DNA from: SAR202 cluster bacterium
GTDB taxonomy: Bacteria > Chloroflexota > Dehalococcoidia > Lucifugimonadales > UBA3495
DNA: 12,288 nucleotides
Direction: 5' to 3'
NCBI GenBank assembly: GCA_009392095.1
Contig: VFHF01000105.1
Span: forward strand, 1 to 12,288
Shown here: positions 6,749 to 12,288 of the stretch, piece after piece
Layout of the letters: each line of letters starts with the position of its first letter
Position numbering within the stretch: position 1 is the first letter of the stretch
Program-made: the position numbers and the translations under genes
Notes under the pieces: generated by a model
Told to the model about the DNA's origin: nothing
Databases searched by the model: none
The model's input: only the letters and a program-made list of their open reading frames with translations

Positions 6749-7747
6749 ATGGACGTTGGCTTATATGTCCGGGATTTCATCGATGACCCCACCAGGCCGC
6801 TTTTCGACCAGATTGAGGAAGCTGCCGAGATTTTCCGGCGGGCCAAGGGCATGGGATTCACGGCTCTCTACATGCCTCAGCACTTCATCGCCTACCCCAC
6901 TATCTGGCCACAACCCATGCAGATACTTTCCCGTCTGGCGCCCGATACGGAAGGGCTCCGGCTGATGACCGGCATCCTGTTATTGACCTACCACAATCCG
7001 GTGGACATAGCCGAGCAGACGGCGACTTTAGACCAGATCAGCAACGGCCGGTTCACATTGGGAGTGGGTCTGGGATATGTGGAGAAAGAGCTCGAAGCCT
7101 TCGGAACCAACCGGGCGGAACGGGTAAGCCGCCTGGAGGAATCCATCGCCCTGATGAAAGAACTGTGGACCGGAGAAGAGGTCAACCATGATGGCCGTCA
7201 CTGGACCGTTCGTGGCGGCCGCGTGGGAATCACACCCATGCAGAAGCCGCATCCCCCTATCTGGTTGGCGGCGCAAAGCCGGGGAGCAGTGCGACGCGCG
7301 GCAGCCATAGCTGACGCCTGTCTGCTGGGCCCGCAGCCCAATTGGGAAGACATCGACAAACTATCAGACATGTATTGGGAAGCGATCGCGGAACAGCCTG
7401 GCAAGACGGGGCGCCTGGCGGCCAACCGGTCTATTTCCGTGGCCCGTGACCGGGAGACAGCCGTGTCTGAGGCCGTCGCGGCCGGCGAGGCCAAAGCCGG
7501 TCTGTACACGAATTTCAAAATGCAGGAATCGACCACCGTTGACTTCGGCCTGGGCGGCGCGCGTGACTTGGCCGACTGGGCCATCGTCGGCAGCCCGCAG
7601 GATTGCGCTGAGACCATCGCACGCAGTCACCGCGAAAACAGAATTGAGCACTTCGGGTTCGCCGCTTTGAACCTACCAAAAGGAAAGTCGGCGCGCCTGG
7701 AGTACCTCCAATTGGTATCGGAGGAGGTACTGCCCTTATTGCCCTGA
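6749..7747 (+). CDS. LLM-class (luciferase-like) flavin-dependent monooxygenase
   Basis: A 332-residue TIM-barrel protein of the bacterial luciferase/LLM superfamily. These enzymes use reduced FMN or F420 supplied by a separate reductase. The superfamily includes type II Baeyer-Villiger enzymes such as the diketocamphane monooxygenases, alkanesulfonate monooxygenases and F420-dependent reductases. Family blocks are clear: HNPVDIAEQTATLDQIS (82-98), NGRFTLGVGLGY (99-110), the helix ending SIALMKELW (132-140), QKPHPPIWLAAQS (165-177) and GSPQDCAETI (281-290). AAGGG (6739-6743) lies five bases before the ATG. It heads a same-strand run, with the P450 only 28 bases downstream. Cofactor choice and substrate cannot be read from the sequence. 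Given the neighbours, oxygenation of a ketone or an aldehyde-type intermediate is a reasonable inference. Confidence 0.92.
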   Translation: MDVGLYVRDFIDDPTRPLFDQIEEAAEIFRRAKGMGFTALYMPQHFIAYPTIWPQPMQILSRLAPDTEGLRLMTGILLLTYHNPVDIAEQTATLDQISNGRFTLGVGLGYVEKELEAFGTNRAERVSRLEESIALMKELWTGEEVNHDGRHWTVRGGRVGITPMQKPHPPIWLAAQSRGAVRRAAAIADACLLGPQPNWEDIDKLSDMYWEAIAEQPGKTGRLAANRSISVARDRETAVSEAVAAGEAKAGLYTNFKMQESTTVDFGLGGARDLADWAIVGSPQDCAETIARSHRENRIEHFGFAALNLPKGKSARLEYLQLVSEEVLPLLP

Positions 7748-7775
7748 ACCCCTAAGCTTGGAACTTGGAGATGTC

Positions 7776-8978
7776 ATGCTTCAGCAAAATAACCCAGTCG
7801 AAAGGCGCCCAATAGCCCAAGACCCTTATCCAAGATACGAACAATTGCGTTCTGAAGACCCCGTACATTGGAATGAGGGCGCCCAAACATGGATTCTGAC
7901 ACGCTACCAGGATGTTATCGATGCCCTGAGAGACCCCCGCCTCTCCTCGACAGGCATCTCTGCCCTCTTTCAGGAGACCCGCAGCGCAGAAGGTGTCAGT
8001 GAACTGGAGCAGACATTCCTTGACATGATGCTCTTCTCAGACCCTCCCGACCACACACGCCTCCGGGCTTTGGCGAATAAGGCGTTCACACCCGGAGTGT
8101 TGGAGCGAATGCGCTCTCAGATCCAAGACGCTGCGGACGGCTTGCTGGACGACATCCAAAAACACGGCAGCATGGAGGTCATCTCCGAACTGGCTTATCC
8201 GCTGCCGGCGATGGTGATTACTGAGATTTTGGGTGTCGCCGGCGGAGACCGGGAAACCTTCAAGAAGATGTCCAACGACATTGCCACATTTGCGGGGTAC
8301 ATCCGCGAGGCGGAAGAAAACGTCGGCCCGGTGATCCAGAGCATGGCAAAGTTGAAAGAGTTCCTCCGGGAAACAGCCGCGCAGAAAAGAACCGATCCGA
8401 ATGACGACCTGTTCAGCGCTTTGGTAACCGCTGAAGACCAGGGCGATACATTCAGCGAGGATGAACTGTATTCCATGTGCGCCATGCTGATCTTCGCTGG
8501 GCATGAAACCACAACCAATCTGATTGGAAACGGCATCCTAGCACTACTTCAAAACCCGTTGGAACTGGAGCGGCTGAGGCACGACCCCACGCTGATCGAA
8601 TCGGCCGTGGAAGAGATTATCCGTTACACCGGCCCGGTCCAGGCGGTATCACGGATCGCATTGGAAAGCTTGCAGATCGGTGACAAGCAGATCGCCAAGG
8701 GAGAACGCCTTTCTTTGAACATCGGCTCCGCCAACCGAGACCCGGCGCAATTCAACAACCCGAACCAGTTCGACATCCAACGGAACGAGGGACGGCACCT
8801 GGGCTTCGGGTTTAGTATCCACTTCTGTCTAGGTGCGGCGTTGGCCCGCATGGAAGCGCAGACGGTCATTGGCTCGGTGGTAAGGCGGATGCCGGAATTA
8901 CGTCTGGAAGAACCGGGATTAGAGTGGCGGAGTCACCCAGTCCTGCGAGGTCTCACGACCCTACCGGTTGCCTTTTAG
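7776..8978 (+). CDS. Cytochrome P450 (bacterial soluble class I type)
   Basis: A 400-residue heme monooxygenase, soluble because no N-terminal membrane anchor is seen. Landmarks are all present. SDPPDHTRLR (88-97) is the C-helix region. The I-helix oxygen-activation motif is AGHETTTN (241-248), and the K-helix ExxR is EEIIR with E280 and R283. The heme-binding loop GFGFSIHFCLG (343-353) has C351 as thiolate ligand. Serine takes the place of the second glycine of the usual FGxGxHxCxG pattern. The ATG at 7776 is preferred over an in-frame TTG at 7758 because GGAG (7767-7770) is well placed for it. It is probably co-transcribed with the LLM gene 28 bases upstream. A ferredoxin and ferredoxin reductase would be needed for activity and are not in the window. 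Regiochemistry and substrate are unknown. Confidence 0.95.
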   Translation: MLQQNNPVERRPIAQDPYPRYEQLRSEDPVHWNEGAQTWILTRYQDVIDALRDPRLSSTGISALFQETRSAEGVSELEQTFLDMMLFSDPPDHTRLRALANKAFTPGVLERMRSQIQDAADGLLDDIQKHGSMEVISELAYPLPAMVITEILGVAGGDRETFKKMSNDIATFAGYIREAEENVGPVIQSMAKLKEFLRETAAQKRTDPNDDLFSALVTAEDQGDTFSEDELYSMCAMLIFAGHETTTNLIGNGILALLQNPLELERLRHDPTLIESAVEEIIRYTGPVQAVSRIALESLQIGDKQIAKGERLSLNIGSANRDPAQFNNPNQFDIQRNEGRHLGFGFSIHFCLGAALARMEAQTVIGSVVRRMPELRLEEPGLEWRSHPVLRGLTTLPVAF

Positions 8979-9062
8979 CCGAAAAGCAGTTTGCCGCCCG
9001 CGTTTCCTGCAGTCATAGACATACGCGATAGGGCTCAACGCGGAGCAATAAGGAGACCAATG

Positions 9063-10556
9063 ATGGCCCTGGACATCACCGCCGCCCAGGGCGCCATGAC
9101 TGGCGCACGCTATATAGAGAGTCTGAGAGACGGCCGTGAAGTCTGGCTGGATGGCCAGCGCATCGACGACGTCCCCTCCCACCCGGCGTTCTCGGGAATG
9201 GTCAATGAACTGGCCCGCATCTACGATCTCCAGCACAGCCCGGAATTCAACGATGTGATGACCTTCGAGTCTCCCGAGTCGGGCAACCGGTGCAGCGTAT
9301 CTTGGATGCTCGCACGGTCCGAAGACGACCTCAAGCGGAAAAGGCGAAACAGCGAGGTCTGGACCAGTCGGAGTTGGGGTCAACTGGGCCGCGCCCCCGA
9401 CGTGTTGGCGCCGTACATCATCTCCCTGTACAAAGCGAGGGAGCGTTTAAGCATTGTTAAAAACCCCCACTGCGATTTCGGCGAGAACGTGGTCAACTAC
9501 CACCGTTACTGCATGGAGAACGACCTATTCCTGACCCATGCCTTGGGCGACCCCCAAGTAGACCGCAGCGAGCAACCTCAAAACGAGCAACGCGCCCAGA
9601 GGGAAGAGGACCTGGCGCTGCACGTGGTTGAAGAAACTTCTGAAGGAATCATCATCACCGGCGGCAAACAGTTGGCCACCGCAGCGCCGATCAGCAACGA
9701 AACTTACGTGTCCCTGTCGGCAACCTTCGCCCAACGGTCGGACCCCCGGTTCGTATTGGCTTTCTCCATCCCCACCAACAGCCCTGGCATGAAGATTCTG
9801 TGCCGAGAGCCGGTTTCTCTCTGGAACGGGAGCTACGGACATCCTTTGGGCGTGCCCTACGACGAGCAGGACTCTATGCTGTTCTTCGAAAACGTCCTCG
9901 TCCCGTGGGACCGAGTGTTCATGCTCTATGAATCAGCTCCGTTACAGCGGAATTTCTCCGCCGGAATCAATTTCACCGAATGGGGCAATCTCTGCCGTAT
10001 TCACGAGCGCATGAAGGTAATGACAACGGTGGCGACCATGATCGCCGAGGCCATCGGCGTTCTGGATTACCGCGAGGTGGCCGCGAAGATCGGAGAAATG
10101 GTCACCTACACCGAGATGTGGCTTCACGCTATGGACGGTGTGGAGCACGGCGCCCATATGGGAGAAGGCGGCGTGATGTCCCTGGGTTCAATGACCGGCA
10201 TGAACATCTATTTCGCCCAGACCTCCGCCAGGATGGTCCAGATACTGCGGGAGGTCTCTGGCTCGGGCTTGATCATGCAGCCCAGTGAAAACGACCTGGC
10301 AAGCCCGGAACTGCGGCCGTACTTGGACCGGTACATGCGTGGCAAGGGCGTTGGCGCTGAGTACAAGTCCCGGCTGTACCGGCTGGCCCACGACCTGGCG
10401 GTCTCATCCTCCGGCATGCGCCAAGAGGTCTACGAGTACTGGCACGGCGGCGACCCTAACCGAAACCGCATCAACCTGTTGCGTGGTTTCGACCAAGACG
10501 AGACTCGGGCGCGCATAGAAGACCTAGTCTCCCGGCCCTTGCCCCATGGTGAATAA
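9063..10556 (+). CDS. HpaB-family FADH2-dependent hydroxylase (4-hydroxyphenylacetate 3-monooxygenase-like)
   Basis: This 497-residue protein belongs to the HpaB/PvcC/4-hydroxybutyryl-CoA dehydratase family (acyl-CoA dehydrogenase-like fold). It aligns with E. coli HpaB from memory along most of its length. The N-terminal domain has RYIESLRDGREVW (16-28) and SHPAF (39-43). The middle domain has GIIITGGKQLAT (195-206), and the C-terminal helical domain has SGLIMQPSENDL (401-412) and a DRYMRGKG region near 422-429. The Cys/His pattern of the [4Fe-4S] dehydratases is not apparent, so a hydroxylase is favoured. HpaB's catalytic His is kept as H159 (LTHALG), but its Arg and Tyr are altered, so 4-hydroxyphenylacetate is probably not the substrate. 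AAGGAG (9050-9055) fits the ATG at 9063, and an adjacent ATG at 9060 is nearly as good. The gene follows the P450 by 84 bases. No flavin reductase (HpaC) is seen. Confidence 0.9.
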   Translation: MALDITAAQGAMTGARYIESLRDGREVWLDGQRIDDVPSHPAFSGMVNELARIYDLQHSPEFNDVMTFESPESGNRCSVSWMLARSEDDLKRKRRNSEVWTSRSWGQLGRAPDVLAPYIISLYKARERLSIVKNPHCDFGENVVNYHRYCMENDLFLTHALGDPQVDRSEQPQNEQRAQREEDLALHVVEETSEGIIITGGKQLATAAPISNETYVSLSATFAQRSDPRFVLAFSIPTNSPGMKILCREPVSLWNGSYGHPLGVPYDEQDSMLFFENVLVPWDRVFMLYESAPLQRNFSAGINFTEWGNLCRIHERMKVMTTVATMIAEAIGVLDYREVAAKIGEMVTYTEMWLHAMDGVEHGAHMGEGGVMSLGSMTGMNIYFAQTSARMVQILREVSGSGLIMQPSENDLASPELRPYLDRYMRGKGVGAEYKSRLYRLAHDLAVSSSGMRQEVYEYWHGGDPNRNRINLLRGFDQDETRARIEDLVSRPLPHGE

Positions 10557-10570
10557 GATCTAACCTACAG

Positions 10571-12163
10571 CTAGTGATACTCAAATATCTCTTGGAACTC
10601 GGCGATCTTGGCCAATAACGCCTCTTTCTCTTTGGATGTGGGGTTCCGTGGGTCCTTAGCCTTGGGGAACCGGCCCAGTTTCAGCATCGAGGCCATCAAC
10701 AACAACCGGGCCTTGTTAGCGTCGAGGTTGCTGCCCGCAATGCTCAGGTCGTGCATGAATCCGGGCACCCTTCCACCTGGGTCAGAACGCCCCACCCGCA
10801 CCACCGGCAGCCCGCTGTAAACGGCGATGGCCAGCGCGGCCATCTGTGAAGTCGAACCCAGACCGTACGGCGACGTTCCCTCTAGCACCAGGCCGTGGAG
10901 CCGCGGCGAGTTTTCGTCGGGATTTTTCTGGTCGGATAAAGCTTTGGCGATTCGTGCCAGAATGTCCACTTCCTGGTCCGGGTTGGCACTGTCATCTTCG
11001 CCCATATACGAGGCCTGTTTGACGATGTTTACTCTGGGGATAGCCGTGGTTAGAAGGCCGCCGCCCGAGTCTTTGATCTTGACGCTGACAGGGCTGGAGT
11101 CTCCGATGGTATCAGTGAACAGCACATCGGCCGGCAAACGTGTCAGGTTCACGTCCGACGTTGCTGTGTGCTTGTAGTTGGGCCGGTACCAGATTGTCAC
11201 GGGAGGCCCAACCGTGCCTAGGATTCCGCCGTGGCCGCCGGTGGCCTTGTAGTTTCCGGGCCGGTCGTCCGCCTTCTTCAACTCCCGGGCGGCGTAGATC
11301 CTTTCGTCTTGAACGCCCACAACTCCCATCCCAGCGGTCTGGCCGGATAGGATCACCTCCACCGCGTCGACGATATTCCGGTCTCCGTCGTTGGCCAACT
11401 GGCCGTGGGTCCGCTGTGAGGCACAGGTTGTGATGGGGATTCGGGTGTCCATCAGCAGGCTGAGCCAATATGTTGTCTCTTCAACTGTCGGGCTGCCCTC
11501 CAGCCAGATCGCCCCGGCTAGGTCAACCCGGGCCAATGTCCGCTGGACCATGTTAGTAGCCCGCGCTAGATCCGAGTAGCGGGCTCGACGGCTGATGGGG
11601 AACGGTTGGTAGGGGAAATAGTCCTCGCCGGCCTTTTCACCTTTCCTGGTGTATCCGGCTGGTGGAAGGACTCGGATGAACTCGAAATCGGCCATGCGGC
11701 TGAGCAGGTTGCCCTCCCCATGCTCGTCGCGTCCCGCGATTGTCCGGTCGATGTCCGCGAAAATCCGCGAGGCATCGGGAAAGAACGTCTGCCGCCCACC
11801 GTACCCGATGGCCGGGTTGGTCATGTCTCCGGCTTCGAACGGGGCTCCACGCTCCGACCCATCCTTGCGGCGCGCCATATAAGGGAGTAGATAGGCGCCG
11901 TCCTCCGGGTGAAGCTCTACCTCGTAGTAATCCTTGCCATCATCGAAGTACACATCACTTGCGTCCTCTTCTAGGGGGTGGCCGCTGAACTTTTTGATCC
12001 GGATAGTGATGGGCTCGTACAAAGACTGGGCCACCAGATGGTCAAACCGGCCTGATAGAGGTCTGTCATCGCCGCTACGGCCCTTGTTGCTGGTGACTAG
12101 CGTGGGTGAGTTGGCGATGGTTGACGTTGGCCCTGAGAAAACGACGATCTTTGGCCTGTCCAT
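10571..12163 (-). CDS. Divergent asparaginase-fold protein with a large insertion
   Basis: The ends match the L-asparaginase/glutaminase family, but the protein has 530 residues against about 330. The N-terminus KIVVFSGPTSTIA (5-17) corresponds to the ATGGTIA strand-loop, T15 aligning with the first catalytic Thr. About 170 unfamiliar residues follow. Then AIWLEGSPTVEETTYWLSLL (218-237) matches the block that normally reads THGTDTMEET. LANDGDRNIVDAVEV (256-270) matches SADGPFNLYNAV. GLVLEGTSPYG (424-434), LPVVRVGRSDPGG (452-464) and NLDANKARLLLMASM (479-493) match the C-terminal domain. The second catalytic pair Thr-Asp is Ser224-Pro225 here, and the usual catalytic Lys is not evident, so hydrolysis of asparagine is doubtful. 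No signal peptide is seen. AGGGGG (12174-12169) lies five bases before the ATG. It converges on the HpaB gene with a 14-base gap. Molecular function unknown. Confidence 0.75.
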   Translation of the reverse strand: MDRPKIVVFSGPTSTIANSPTLVTSNKGRSGDDRPLSGRFDHLVAQSLYEPITIRIKKFSGHPLEEDASDVYFDDGKDYYEVELHPEDGAYLLPYMARRKDGSERGAPFEAGDMTNPAIGYGGRQTFFPDASRIFADIDRTIAGRDEHGEGNLLSRMADFEFIRVLPPAGYTRKGEKAGEDYFPYQPFPISRRARYSDLARATNMVQRTLARVDLAGAIWLEGSPTVEETTYWLSLLMDTRIPITTCASQRTHGQLANDGDRNIVDAVEVILSGQTAGMGVVGVQDERIYAARELKKADDRPGNYKATGGHGGILGTVGPPVTIWYRPNYKHTATSDVNLTRLPADVLFTDTIGDSSPVSVKIKDSGGGLLTTAIPRVNIVKQASYMGEDDSANPDQEVDILARIAKALSDQKNPDENSPRLHGLVLEGTSPYGLGSTSQMAALAIAVYSGLPVVRVGRSDPGGRVPGFMHDLSIAGSNLDANKARLLLMASMLKLGRFPKAKDPRNPTSKEKEALLAKIAEFQEIFEYH

Positions 12164-12210
12164 AGCAGCCCCCTGAATTAGATTGTGAATATTTGCTCTG
12201 CCGCTATTCT

Positions 12211-12223
12211 AGACCGCGGGTCT
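12211..12223. repeat. Short inverted repeat AGACC-GCG-GGTCT upstream of the asparaginase-like gene
   Basis: Five-base perfect arms surround a GCG centre, 48 bases upstream of the minus-strand start at 12163. It overlaps by one base a minus-strand TAGAAT hexamer (12211-12206) that could be a -10 box, although no acceptable -35 lies 16-18 bases away. An operator over a promoter is possible but weakly supported. I call no gene in 12164-12288. Confidence 0.25.
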
Positions 12224-12288
12224 TTGTAAAACGCTCTGGTCCACCTTTCGGAGTATCATTTGGCCGTCGTTGCCGTCGCCCAGAAGCT

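Noticed and set aside
8037..8504. A 155-codon minus-strand open frame
   Set aside because: It is antisense to the P450 and has no start signal or homology that I can see.
12209..12288. Possible C-terminus of a minus-strand gene entering from the right edge, ending at TAG 12211-12209
   Set aside because: Roughly 26 codons are open, but another minus-strand frame is open over nearly the same stretch. The region also holds a plausible -10 hexamer. This is too short to separate from chance.
12260..12288. Possible plus-strand gene start with TTG at 12260 and CGGAG at 12249-12253
   Set aside because: Only nine full codons remain before the edge and a TTG start is weak evidence alone.

Overview
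This window is a densely packed bacterial chromosome segment of moderately high GC with no RNA genes, mobile elements or CRISPR. The gene mix points to a heterotrophic degrader. It has three unrelated oxygenase families side by side (a luciferase-like flavin monooxygenase, a cytochrome P450 and an HpaB-type hydroxylase), a GMC flavoprotein oxidoreductase, a crotonase that looks like a C-C bond hydrolase, and a metallo-beta-lactamase-fold hydrolase. This profile fits what is known of SAR202-type Chloroflexota and similar oligotrophic degraders, but no taxonomic marker gene is present, so the assignment is an inference.

Layout. Positions 1-14 hold the first codons of a minus-strand gene leaving the window. 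A eukaryotic-type (class II) glutamine synthetase follows on the plus strand (301-1305), with a good promoter and a perfect hairpin terminator. That terminator is shared with a convergent aspartate dehydrogenase (2198-1395, minus). An MBL-fold hydrolase (2345-3472, plus) is divergent from the dehydrogenase. It is convergent with a GMC oxidoreductase (5020-3482, minus), whose TTG start is supported by a strong Shine-Dalgarno sequence and an upstream promoter. Divergent from the GMC gene is a crotonase (5163-5921, plus) that aligns without gaps, from memory, to 6-oxocamphor hydrolase and keeps all five of its active-site residues. A response-regulator gene broken by an in-frame TAG follows on the minus strand (6509-5886). 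A plus-strand, operon-like run then carries the LLM monooxygenase (6749-7747), P450 (7776-8978) and HpaB-family hydroxylase (9063-10556). The window closes with a long, divergent asparaginase-fold protein on the minus strand (12163-10571).

How the genes may work together. The P450, alcohol-oxidising GMC enzyme and retro-Claisen crotonase match the logic of the Rhodococcus camphor route: hydroxylate, oxidise to a beta-diketone, then cleave the ring hydrolytically. The LLM and HpaB enzymes could supply further oxygenation, and the MBL protein could hydrolyse a thioester or lactone intermediate. The best reading is a catabolic island for a cyclic, terpenoid-like or alicyclic ketone substrate, with the real substrate unknown. 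The reductase partners of the P450, LLM and HpaB enzymes are not in the window. Glutamine synthetase and aspartate dehydrogenase, and possibly the asparaginase-like protein, form a nitrogen-handling theme at the edges.
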